From CAVEFW01 sp964579575 (GTDB taxonomy: Bacteria > Actinomycetota > Coriobacteriia > Coriobacteriales > Eggerthellaceae), in contig CAZOGL010000004.1 in the NCBI GenBank assembly GCA_964579575.1, positions 1-64,000 of the forward strand: a DNA stretch of 64,000 nt. Reading direction: 5' to 3'. A model generated the notes under the pieces. That model was not told the DNA's origin, ran no database searches, and saw only the letters and a program-made list of their open reading frames with translations. The position numbers and the translations under genes are program-made. Each line of letters opens with the position of its first letter. The first letter of the stretch is position 1. This document shows, in pieces, positions 16,254 to 23,508 of the stretch.

Positions 16254-17261
16254 ATGGCAAAGAAAAGAGGAGAATCCGGCCTTTCCCTGCTTGTTGGGGT
16301 CGACAAACCGGTTGGAATGAGTTCCCATGATGTCGTGAACCAAGTCCGCAGGATTTTCGGGGAACGTCGCGTGGGCCACACGGGCACCCTTGATCCCTTG
16401 GCGAGCGGAGCGATGTTGGTCTGTATCGGCCCCGCTACCCGTCTCGACAACTATATGGTCGGCCATGACAAGCGATACGTGGCTCGAATCGTTTGGGGCT
16501 TTTCTACCGACACCGACGATGCTGAAGGGGAGGTCACCGCCAAAGGCGAGCTTCAAGATCGGTTGTTTGACGAGGATTTCGTGCGTCCTTTCGTTGCCTC
16601 TCTCGTAGGAGAGCACAAACAATTGCCGCCGGTGTACTCCGCGCTCAAGGTCAAAGGCAAGAAAGCTTGTGATGAGGCGCGTCGGGGCAATGTCATTACG
16701 TTGCAGCCTCGTGATATCACGATTCATGACGCGAGGCTTGTAGGCCTTGGTTCTTTGGACGATCCGTATTGGGATGTGGAACTTCATGTGTCATCGGGCA
16801 CCTATATACGCTCAATCGCGCGTGATGTCGGTATCGAGTTGGGGTGTCCAGCACACCTTGGGGTGCTTCGCCGAACGACGGTCGGTCTTCTCACCCTCGA
16901 TGAATGTGTGAGCTTGGAAACTCTCGAGGACGTCGGAGTTCGCGCGGCTCTCGACCCCGTAGCCCTGCTTGGATTGCGTTTCTTGTATGCAAGAGACGCA
17001 GATGAGGAGCATGTTTTACATGGGGGGCGTCTGTCCGCCCGTTTGCCGTTGTACGAGCGTTGTTGGTCGCGTCCCGATATGGAGCTTTGTGCCTGCACGT
17101 CCGGTGTTGTTGAGAGCCCAACTCCTCCGCATGATGGGGAACTCGTGTCTGTCATCGTCGGCACGACATTGGCCGCGCTATACGAGTTTGACGGTAAGAA
17201 GAATCGCTATCAGGCGAAGTGTGTGTTCAATGTGGGGGTGTCTCGTGGCCAAGGTCTATAA
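16254..17261 (+). CDS. truB: tRNA pseudouridine(55) synthase TruB
   Basis: Makes the pseudouridine at position 55 in the T-loop of tRNAs. The protein is 335 aa. The catalytic motif GHTGTLDPLASG holds the nucleophile Asp47. The N-terminal VDKPVGMSSHDVV and the conserved VSSGTYIRSIARDVG are also present. The C-terminal PUA-like part is longer than in the short TruB forms. The ATG lies 20 bases after nrnA. The last 17 bases overlap the start of ribF, which suggests translational coupling. Confidence 0.95.
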   Translation: MAKKRGESGLSLLVGVDKPVGMSSHDVVNQVRRIFGERRVGHTGTLDPLASGAMLVCIGPATRLDNYMVGHDKRYVARIVWGFSTDTDDAEGEVTAKGELQDRLFDEDFVRPFVASLVGEHKQLPPVYSALKVKGKKACDEARRGNVITLQPRDITIHDARLVGLGSLDDPYWDVELHVSSGTYIRSIARDVGIELGCPAHLGVLRRTTVGLLTLDECVSLETLEDVGVRAALDPVALLGLRFLYARDADEEHVLHGGRLSARLPLYERCWSRPDMELCACTSGVVESPTPPHDGELVSVIVGTTLAALYEFDGKKNRYQAKCVFNVGVSRGQGL

Positions 17262-18168
17262 GTTCTCTTCGACGGATTTCGATCAAGGGCTGTTTGCGGG
17301 TTGCGCTTGTGCCTTTGGCGTTTTCGACGGGTTTCATGTCGGGCATCAATTCCTCGTCTCGAGCATGATTAATCGGGCACGTCGAGACGGCGTGCGCTCT
17401 CTCATACTCACCTTTGATTGCGATCCTGACGAGTTGTTCCATCCTGAGAGTTTCCGAAAGATTATGACGGATGAGGAGCGCCTGTCGATGCTTGCGTCCA
17501 GCGGCGTCGATCTTGTCGTCTCCCTACCTTTCGATTGGGCGTTTGCTGCGCTTTCTCCCCAAGAGTTTCTATTGCAAACATTTGGAGAATGCGCCCCCTC
17601 AAGCCTGCACGTCGGTTGTGATTTCCGTTTCGGGGTACGCGCCAGCGGGAACGTCGAGACGCTGCGCGATTGGGCGCGCTCCTCGAATACCGATATCGTT
17701 CCCTACGAGCTACAACTTCGCGACGGGGCTCCGATTAGCGCTTCCCGCATCCGCGCTTTGCTCGCCGATTCTCGGATCAAGGAGGCAAACGAGTTATTGG
17801 GAAGGCGATATCGTGTGTCTGGCACGATCGTCTCCGGTCGCCGCCAGGGTCGTGACATGGGTTTTGCGACTGCGAACGTGAGCATCCCCGCTTTGCGGCA
17901 AACGCTCGGCGAGGGCGTGTATGCTGCCTATGGTTATTTGGAGGGAGAGCGCTACAAGGCTGCCGTTTCGATGGGGGCTTCTCCTACCTTTGAAGAGGCG
18001 GAGTCCGTATGTGAGGCCCATCTTCTTGACTTCGATCGCGATGTGTATGGTTCTGAGTTGACACTGGAGTTTGTGGAGTTTCTCCGCCCCATGAAAAAGT
18101 TCGATTCTGTTGAAGAGCTCATAAAAGAAGTCATGGCAAACATTCAATGGTGTCGTGACAACCTGTAG
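17245..18168 (+). CDS. ribF: bifunctional riboflavin kinase/FAD synthetase
   Basis: Phosphorylates riboflavin to FMN and adenylylates FMN to FAD. The protein is 307 aa. The N-terminal FAD synthetase has GVFDGFHVGH (25-34), FDCDPDELFHP and ISASRIRALL. The C-terminal riboflavin kinase starts at about 185 with GRRQGRDMGFATANV, where the usual GFPTAN motif has Ala in place of Pro. The start is GTG at 17245, behind GGGGGTG. Longer in-frame starts would run through truB in another frame and are rejected. It overlaps truB by 17 bases. No FMN riboswitch is possible in that context. Confidence 0.94.
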   Translation: MAKVYKFSSTDFDQGLFAGCACAFGVFDGFHVGHQFLVSSMINRARRDGVRSLILTFDCDPDELFHPESFRKIMTDEERLSMLASSGVDLVVSLPFDWAFAALSPQEFLLQTFGECAPSSLHVGCDFRFGVRASGNVETLRDWARSSNTDIVPYELQLRDGAPISASRIRALLADSRIKEANELLGRRYRVSGTIVSGRRQGRDMGFATANVSIPALRQTLGEGVYAAYGYLEGERYKAAVSMGASPTFEEAESVCEAHLLDFDRDVYGSELTLEFVEFLRPMKKFDSVEELIKEVMANIQWCRDNL

Positions 18169-18193
18169 TACTTGTTCGGAAGGCGAGAACCCC

Positions 18194-19237
18194 ATGAATA
18201 TTTGTCTTGACAACTTGCCGCGTTCGATCGAGCTTGTCCGTGCTGAGGACGGGGCGCCAGAGCTTGTCCTTCTTGACCAGCGCCTGCTTCCGCGAAAGGT
18301 CAGCTACCTTAAGACTCGGAGTTGGGAGGTGGTGGTTGACGCCATAAAAAACCTTGCGGTACGCGGAGCACCCGCCATCGGGGTCGCAGGCGCGGCGGCG
18401 ATAGCGCTTTGGATTGCCTCTGAGGGGGCAAAGCCGACAGACCTTGCCGCCGTTGCCGATAAGGTAGCAAACGCGCGTCCGACCGCGGTGAACTTGAGTT
18501 GGGCCGTGAAGAAGACGTGTGAGGTGGCTACGCGTGAGTTGGAGGGCAAGGACTTGATCACGGAGAAGTCCATCGAGGCTCTCTTTGATTACGTCAAGCT
18601 CTTGGAACAAGAAGACGAGCAGACCAACCGTGCCATTGGAGCCTATGGCGCCTCCTTGCTCAAGCGTCCTTCACGTGTGTTGACCCATTGCAACGCGGGC
18701 AGTCTTGCCACGGTGTTTTTTGGCACCGCCCTGGGAGTCATCTATACGGCTGCTGAACAGGGAAACATTTTGCATGTCTATGCCGATGAGACCCGTCCCG
18801 TTGGCCAAGGCGCGCGGCTTACCTCGTGGGAGCTTGCTCGTGCCGGCGTGCCCGTTACGGTTATTTGCGACAACATGGCGGCAAGTCTTATGGCACAAGG
18901 GAAGGTGGATGCCGTGTTCGTTGGCGCGGATCGCGTCGCGCGCAACGGCGATGCCGCGAACAAGATCGGTACCTATGGCGTTGCGGTTCTTGCGAACTAT
19001 CACCATATCCCGTTCTATGTCTGTGCCCCCTTTTCCACGATTGACCCCGCTATCGAGGATGGGTCCCAGATACCCATAGAGCAACGAGCAGCGTGTGAGG
19101 TGATGGCTGAGCCCATCGATGGTGTCGAGGTGTGGAATCCCGCCTTTGATGTGACGCCCGCGTCCCTTATCACCGGCATCGTAACCGAGCGCGGTGTCTT
19201 TGCCCCGAAGGATTTGGAGGCTGCGCTCACTCGTTGA
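18194..19237 (+). CDS. mtnA: S-methyl-5-thioribose-1-phosphate isomerase
   Basis: Converts methylthioribose-1-phosphate to methylthioribulose-1-phosphate in methionine salvage; related enzymes act on 5-deoxyribose-1-phosphate. The protein is 347 aa, an eIF2B-like fold. Signatures are VRGAPAIGVAGA, the catalytic Cys in THCNAGSLA, and the catalytic Asp in NGDAANKIGTYG. ATG 18194 follows GGAAGG. It trails the rimP-ribF operon by 25 bases, an unusual neighbour. No other salvage genes (mtnK, mtnN, aldolase) are in the window, so the pathway outcome is uncertain. Its last codons carry the azlC promoter. Confidence 0.92.
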   Translation: MNICLDNLPRSIELVRAEDGAPELVLLDQRLLPRKVSYLKTRSWEVVVDAIKNLAVRGAPAIGVAGAAAIALWIASEGAKPTDLAAVADKVANARPTAVNLSWAVKKTCEVATRELEGKDLITEKSIEALFDYVKLLEQEDEQTNRAIGAYGASLLKRPSRVLTHCNAGSLATVFFGTALGVIYTAAEQGNILHVYADETRPVGQGARLTSWELARAGVPVTVICDNMAASLMAQGKVDAVFVGADRVARNGDAANKIGTYGVAVLANYHHIPFYVCAPFSTIDPAIEDGSQIPIEQRAACEVMAEPIDGVEVWNPAFDVTPASLITGIVTERGVFAPKDLEAALTR

Positions 19238-19245
19238 TTCCTTGT

Positions 19246-19274
19246 TTGGCGGTCTTGCGCGGTGGCGTTATAAT
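19246..19274 (+). promoter_or_regulatory. azlCD promoter, nearly leaderless
   Basis: TTGGCG (19246-19251), a 17-base spacer and a perfect TATAAT (19269-19274). The azlC ATG begins at 19284, only nine bases after the -10, so the transcript should start at or within about three bases of the start codon. Confidence 0.75.
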
Positions 19275-19283
19275 CTCGAAGCT

Positions 19284-20030
19284 ATGATTTCATTGGAAGA
19301 GGGAAAAGAAGCGTTTTCGGCAGCGTTGCCCATCGTGTTGGGCTACGTTGCCATTGGTATACCCTGCGGCATCCTTTGCGACTCTATCGGCCTTGGGCCT
19401 TTGGAGGTTCTCTTGATGTCCTGCATCTTTTATTCCGGCGCAGGCCAGTTCATGATACCGAACCTCTACCTTGCGGGCACTCCGATTTTGTCCATCATCG
19501 CAAGCGTGAGCTTTGTGAACATGCGTCAGATGCTGTATTCCGCATCGTTTGCTCCCTATGCAAAAGACGCGAGCAAGCCTTTGGCGTTTTTGTTTGCCGC
19601 CTCGGTGACCGACGAGAGCTACGGCGTCTCTATCGAGCGTTTCCGCAAGGGCGGTTGGACGGTCGAGCGGGCGACCCTAGTCAATATCTTCTCCTGCACC
19701 TCATGGACGTTGAGCAACGTGGTAGGAACGCTTGTCGGGAGTCTTTTGGGAATTCCTCTCACCATCGCCTCCTTCGCCATGACCTCGATCTTCATCTGCC
19801 TGATGATCACCCAACGCCTCAGCGTCGAAAACGTGGTCGCCATGGTTGTCGCCATGCTCGGCGTCTATGTTTGCAAGCTTGTGGGTTTGACCGGCCCCGC
19901 CATCCTCGTCGGAGCCGTGCTCGGCGTCATTGCTGCTTTTGCGTTGTACAAGGCGCGCAAGGCGACAGGAAAGCTGGGGGATAGCGCCCGTGAGCATGGG
20001 GGAGAAGCGCCAGAGGGGGTGACACGCTAG
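19284..20030 (+). CDS. azlC: AzlC family branched-chain amino acid exporter, large subunit
   Basis: Membrane permease of the LIV-E (AzlC/YgaZ) family, which exports branched-chain amino acids or their analogues together with AzlD. The protein is 248 aa with about six to eight hydrophobic segments. Family features are the N-terminal FSAALPIVLGYVAIGIPCG, FYSGAGQFM and FVNMRQMLYSASFAPY. ATG 19284 is chosen because the protein starts at the conserved EEGKEAFSAALP region. The ATG has no clear ribosome binding site but lies just behind a strong promoter, consistent with leaderless translation. The stop codon is directly followed by the azlD ATG. Confidence 0.92.
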   Translation: MISLEEGKEAFSAALPIVLGYVAIGIPCGILCDSIGLGPLEVLLMSCIFYSGAGQFMIPNLYLAGTPILSIIASVSFVNMRQMLYSASFAPYAKDASKPLAFLFAASVTDESYGVSIERFRKGGWTVERATLVNIFSCTSWTLSNVVGTLVGSLLGIPLTIASFAMTSIFICLMITQRLSVENVVAMVVAMLGVYVCKLVGLTGPAILVGAVLGVIAAFALYKARKATGKLGDSAREHGGEAPEGVTR

Positions 20031-20366
20031 ATGGCTATGTCGGGAGCTGAGTTTTGGATTGTTTTCGCCTGTTGTACGGTGACCATGGTCATTTGTCGTG
20101 TCGTTCCGCTATTCGTGCTTAAAGGTCGCGAACTTCCAGAGAATGTGAGCTTGGCTTTGGGCTTTATCCCCCCAGCCGCGTTCGCGGCGCTTGTCGCCAA
20201 CGACCTGCTCACGCCTGGGATGTTTGACGCGGGTCTATGGCCTGCCGCCGCTCCTCTCGTTGCGGCCCTTGTGGTCATCATTGTCGCGCGTACGACCAAG
20301 TCCCTTCTTTGGTGTGCGATTGCGGGATGTGTTGTGTACGCACTTTTGCTTGCCATCCCCCTATAG
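20031..20366 (+). CDS. azlD: AzlD family branched-chain amino acid exporter, small subunit
   Basis: Small partner of AzlC: 111 aa with four hydrophobic segments and the family stretch ICRVVPLFVLKGRELPENV followed by LGFIPPAAFAAL. The start is immediately adjacent to the azlC stop, so expression is coupled. It converges on terC with only eight bases between the stop codons, and no terminator lies there. Confidence 0.92.
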   Translation: MAMSGAEFWIVFACCTVTMVICRVVPLFVLKGRELPENVSLALGFIPPAAFAALVANDLLTPGMFDAGLWPAAAPLVAALVVIIVARTTKSLLWCAIAGCVVYALLLAIPL

Positions 20367-20374
20367 CGAGGTTG

Positions 20375-21154
20375 TTATCGATTCGGCGCACGACGTATGC
20401 GGGCGAGAACTACTATGAAAGCGATGAGCATCGCGCAGTAGACCATGAGCTTTTCCGCATGCATTTCGAGTACCTCGATGCCGGAGTTAATTCCGAGACC
20501 GTCGAGGATGAGCAATACGCCAATCACCGTGATGAAAACGAGTGCGAGCATCTTCATTTCGATGTGTCTGTCGATGAAGTTCGATATCGGATCGATGAAC
20601 ACCATCATCAGCAACACGGCTATCATGACCGCGAGAATCATGACGATGAGGTGGTCGGCAAGACCGACTGCCGTGATGACCGAATCGATAGAGAACACCA
20701 CGTCCATGGCCATGATGGTGGCAATGGCGCGCACCAACCCGATCTGGTGTTTCTTTTGAGGAGAGTCGTTTTGGTCAAGGGTTGACGGGTCGCTTGCCTC
20801 GTCAGGGGAGTTTACCTCGCGAAGTTCGGTAATCCCCTTGTAGATCAGATAGGCTCCACCGCAAAGCATTATGAGATCGCGAATCGAGAGTCCGAACTCA
20901 AAAGAACCGAGCGGGATGGTGAACAACTTGTTGCTCATGTGCACCAACCACGAGGCGAAGCTGAGGAAGATGATACGCGAAACCAAGGCCCCAAGCAGTC
21001 CGAGATGTCGTCCCAACGATTCCTTTTCCTTGGGGAGACGATCGCAGGTGATCGTGATAAAGACAAGATTGTCGACGCCGAGGACAATCTCGAGGAATAT
21101 CAAGGCGATCAGGCTGACCCACGCCTCGACCGAGGTAAAAATCGAAAGATCCAT
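20375..21154 (-). CDS. TerC family membrane protein (probable Mn2+ exporter/metalation factor)
   Basis: Integral membrane protein of 259 aa with seven or so hydrophobic helices. TerC hallmarks are the acidic intramembrane motifs LEIVLGVDNLVF near the N-terminus and MDVVFSIDSVITAVG in the second half. TerC proteins are linked to Mn2+ efflux and to metal loading of exported enzymes. Two ATG codons adjoin (21155-21157 and 21152-21154). The second is preferred because GGGAG is five bases before it. The 5' leader carries a probable yybP-ykoY Mn2+ riboswitch, which supports a manganese role independently of the protein sequence. Confidence 0.92.
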   Translation of the reverse strand: MDLSIFTSVEAWVSLIALIFLEIVLGVDNLVFITITCDRLPKEKESLGRHLGLLGALVSRIIFLSFASWLVHMSNKLFTIPLGSFEFGLSIRDLIMLCGGAYLIYKGITELREVNSPDEASDPSTLDQNDSPQKKHQIGLVRAIATIMAMDVVFSIDSVITAVGLADHLIVMILAVMIAVLLMMVFIDPISNFIDRHIEMKMLALVFITVIGVLLILDGLGINSGIEVLEMHAEKLMVYCAMLIAFIVVLARIRRAPNR

Positions 21155-21177
21155 CATCTCTCCCTAGTTTCTCTCAT

Positions 21178-21227
21178 AAAAAAACTCGTGACGCATTGCC
21201 GCACTTAGGTGGCGATGCGTCACGAGT
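21178..21227 (-). terminator. riboswitch-controlled terminator before terC
   Basis: On the minus strand, 21227-21211 pairs with 21200-21184 in a 17-bp stem with one mismatch and a ten-base loop, followed by seven U (21184-21178; the first pairs at the stem base). The hairpin ends 23 bases before the terC start codon. It shares bases 21220-21226 with riboswitch helix P1. Confidence 0.92.
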
Positions 21228-21308
21228 CTCGCTGATTGTGATACGCCCAGGCGCTTTGGCCATGATGTTGAAACGTATCGCGCTATTGCGCCAACTACTC
21301 CCTCGTAA
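21178..21308 (-). promoter_or_regulatory. yybP-ykoY (Mn2+) riboswitch upstream of terC
   Basis: Read on the minus strand, the leader contains GAGGGAGTAG at the 5' side, then CAACATCATGGCC, GCCTGGGCGTA and GCGAGACTCG, which fit the conserved blocks I recall for the yybP-ykoY class. P1 forms between 21302-21308 (TTACGAG) and 21220-21226 (CTCGTGA). The 3' arm of P1 is also part of the 5' arm of the following terminator stem, so ligand-stabilised P1 would prevent termination and turn terC on. The class senses Mn2+ and commonly controls TerC-type genes. Confidence 0.8.
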
Positions 21309-21319
21309 TTGCTCAGTGC

Positions 21320-21348
21320 ATACTAGCATCAAAACGAGAGGGTGACAA
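21320..21348 (-). promoter_or_regulatory. terC promoter
   Basis: On the minus strand: TTGTCA (21348-21343), a 17-base spacer and TAGTAT (21325-21320). The predicted start near 21313 lies a few bases before the riboswitch P1 arm, so promoter and aptamer fit each other. Confidence 0.75.
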
Positions 21349-21357
21349 TGCTACAAT
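21349..21357 (+). promoter_or_regulatory. candidate extended -10 for the gene at 21401
   Basis: TGCTACAAT on the plus strand. It overlaps the region of the divergent terC promoter, whose -35 ends at 21348, so the two polymerases would compete for one site. No clear -35 is seen. Confidence 0.5.
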
Positions 21358-21400
21358 GGGCCGAGTTAGCAAAAAATACACGAACAGGGGAGTACACGTT

Positions 21401-22201
21401 ATGGCTCACGAAAACGAAGACGCACCTCGGCACACGGCCGAGGCTGTCGACGGGAAATCCTTGATTTCTTGTGGCAACATCGTGACGCCTGACGGCTCTG
21501 CGCTTTTGCGTCCTCAAAGACTCGAGGGATTAAACCTGATTCTTGTGGCGATTGCCCTCATCATCGCGGCGATCATCGGTTACAACCTCTACTCTTTTGC
21601 TTCCAATAATTTCGTATATGCCAACGAGAGGCACCTAGAGGCGGTCAATGCCCAGATTTCACGTGGCGAGACCGTCAACCTTCCCTCTCTTGACCTTCTT
21701 GTGGGTTATGACGAGGCAGGGGCGTCCGCAAACCTCCTCTCGGCGGGCTACACTACGTTTGAGCCTGATTCCGTAGAAGGTTCAGCCTATGAAACGGTGA
21801 AAATTCCCTCGGATATGACAGCAGAGCAGGCTAAGAAGGTCTATGAGTCCGGAATCGCGAAAGCGGATGCGGCCACTGCGGCTAAACTGCTCACCGGCAT
21901 GTGGCGTTTGTCGATGGGGGATGGCGATGACGGTAAGCTCCTTACCTTGCGTTATGCCGACTTCAACTCCGGATCCGCTGCGTCTGCCATAAGCGCCGCT
22001 ATGATGGCGGAAGGACTTGTCGAGGACTCGGTCACCGATAGCGGTATCGATGAGAGCGGCAACACGTACAAGGTCGGAACCGGCTCTTCCAATGGCATCG
22101 ACTTCACATGGCGAGTTTCTACCTGTGAGCTCAAGGAAATCTATAACATAGATGTCTTGCCCAATTCTGCCATGTACGTCGTTGTACGCATCTCGTACTA
22201 G
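21401..22201 (+). CDS. hypothetical membrane-anchored protein
   Basis: The protein is 266 aa and I do not recognise the family. It has a cytoplasmic N-terminus of about 42 residues, one membrane helix at about 43-66 (LILVAIALIIAAIIGYNLYS), and an outside domain of 200 residues that is rich in Ser, Ala, Asp and Gly. The topology resembles sensors or wall-associated proteins with a single N-terminal anchor. ATG 21401 is chosen because GGGGAG lies nine bases before it. The longer ATG at 21356 is within the -10 element. The gene is divergent from terC, sharing its promoter region, and ends in a terminator. A role in metal or envelope stress is only a guess from that position. Confidence 0.75.
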   Translation: MAHENEDAPRHTAEAVDGKSLISCGNIVTPDGSALLRPQRLEGLNLILVAIALIIAAIIGYNLYSFASNNFVYANERHLEAVNAQISRGETVNLPSLDLLVGYDEAGASANLLSAGYTTFEPDSVEGSAYETVKIPSDMTAEQAKKVYESGIAKADAATAAKLLTGMWRLSMGDGDDGKLLTLRYADFNSGSAASAISAAMMAEGLVEDSVTDSGIDESGNTYKVGTGSSNGIDFTWRVSTCELKEIYNIDVLPNSAMYVVVRISY

Positions 22202-22244
22202 CGTCCTTGCGAACAAGTAAGGGATAAGGGCTACAAAAGAAAGG

Positions 22245-22270
22245 GGGCTGCGGTTGCGGCCCTTTTATTT
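22245..22270 (+). terminator. intrinsic terminator after the gene at 21401
   Basis: GGGCTGC (22245-22251) pairs with GCGGCCC (22256-22262), with one T-G pair and a four-base loop, followed by TTTTATTT. Confidence 0.75.
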
Positions 22271-22337
22271 ATCCTGAACGTTTCTGGTGCGCGGTGTTGT
22301 TGGTTTCCCCAACGCCACCAAAGTCGCTACAACCCTT

Positions 22338-23255
22338 TTATTCGTCAGCCTCGTTGCTGAACATGTGGTAACCCTCATTGGAGATGACCATCCTCATGGC
22401 GCCTGGAAGAACCCTTGCTGAGAAGGGCGTCGTGCGGTCTACAACCTCGCCGTCGTATTCGATCGGCAACGGTGGGTCCGCCTCCACAAAGATTTCGCGA
22501 CCGCGATACAACTCGAGGTTGCCCCTTCGCGGGTTCTTGCCACCGCGGTCGAGCAATGCGTCACCTATAACGGGCAGAAGCTGGAGCGCGGTGTCCCCTT
22601 TGAGGACGGCCACGTCGAGCATGCCGTCGCGCGGCTGGTTTTCGTGGGTCACGGAAATATCGAACGGGATCTTGCTGAAGTTGACTATGAGGACGCCTAC
22701 GCCCGCGCTTTCATGAACTTCTCCATCAACGGTTAGCCTGATCTTCGAATGGGTTGGCGTGATGTTTGCGGCCGCTGCGCCGAAATACGCAGCTGGGCCG
22801 AAAAGCTTCTTTCCGGGCTTCGCGTCACGCATGATAATGGCGTCGTATCCACAACCCGCCATGATTCCGAAACCGTAGGTGCCGTCCCCAATCTCCAACT
22901 CTCCCAGGTCAAAGTCAAGCGTCGCGCCCTCATGGGCCAACTTTGCAAGGGCGTGCGTCTCGTTGGGCAACCAAACGTTGCTCGCAAGGAGGTTGGCGGT
23001 ACCGGCGGGAAATGGCAGGATTGGGATGCCGGTGTTGGCGAGTTGGTAGCTCACCGTTGCGATGGTGCCGTCTCCTCCGCTTGCCACGACAAGGTCAAAA
23101 TGCGCGGCATCAAACAAGAGCTCACGGATGTCGGTGGTTCCATCGGTGGAGCGCACGACGACCTCCTCGCCGTCTTTCGCAAGGAGTCGCACGAAATCAA
23201 AGATACCGCCAAGGCCGCCACCAGAAGCCATGTTGTTGATGATGAGCGTTTTCAT
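22338..23255 (-). CDS. diacylglycerol kinase-family lipid kinase
   Basis: The protein is 305 aa with the catalytic lipid kinase domain shared by bacterial DgkB, YegS and sphingosine kinases. The nucleotide-binding signature SGGDGTIATVS is at about 59-69, followed by PFPAGTANLLASN (the GTxNdfA-type motif). The C-terminal beta-sandwich carries PIEYDGEVVD, the usual G-D-G/E-type metal-site region. It probably phosphorylates diacylglycerol or a similar lipid at the inner face of the membrane, for phospholipid recycling; substrate choice is not visible. It stands alone and divergent from rnd. Confidence 0.88.
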   Translation of the reverse strand: MKTLIINNMASGGGLGGIFDFVRLLAKDGEEVVVRSTDGTTDIRELLFDAAHFDLVVASGGDGTIATVSYQLANTGIPILPFPAGTANLLASNVWLPNETHALAKLAHEGATLDFDLGELEIGDGTYGFGIMAGCGYDAIIMRDAKPGKKLFGPAAYFGAAAANITPTHSKIRLTVDGEVHESAGVGVLIVNFSKIPFDISVTHENQPRDGMLDVAVLKGDTALQLLPVIGDALLDRGGKNPRRGNLELYRGREIFVEADPPLPIEYDGEVVDRTTPFSARVLPGAMRMVISNEGYHMFSNEADE

Positions 23256-23328
23256 GGTTCCAATATACCTTGTGCGATAAGAATTTCAACGACCAACAAT
23301 CGTTTGAGAGCCAGTATGTGGTTCGATG

Positions 23329-23357
23329 TTGGAACTCTCTCGATAGATTGGTATCAT
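23329..23357 (+). promoter_or_regulatory. rnd promoter
   Basis: TTGGAA (23329-23334), a 17-base spacer and TATCAT (23352-23357), preceded by TGG in extended -10 position. It predicts a leader of about 145 bases, which contains a 7-bp hairpin at 23460-23478. Confidence 0.6.
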
Positions 23358-23508
23358 CTACTGATGTGCATTTCGCGACCTTGTCGTTGTGGCGGCGAGA
23401 CGTCATTTGAGTAATGGTTTCCCGCCGCCGCAAAGGGGTTGCTTCTTGCTTACCACCATGGAAAGCGTTGTGCTTTCCGCCGATACGCTATGTGAGAAGG
23501 GCTACTAA

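Noticed and set aside
16969..17244. A 92-codon extension of RibF upstream of GTG 17245
   Set aside because: It runs through truB in another frame and shows no conserved sequence.
17221..17260. An FMN riboswitch before ribF
   Set aside because: ribF overlaps truB by 17 bases, leaving no leader.
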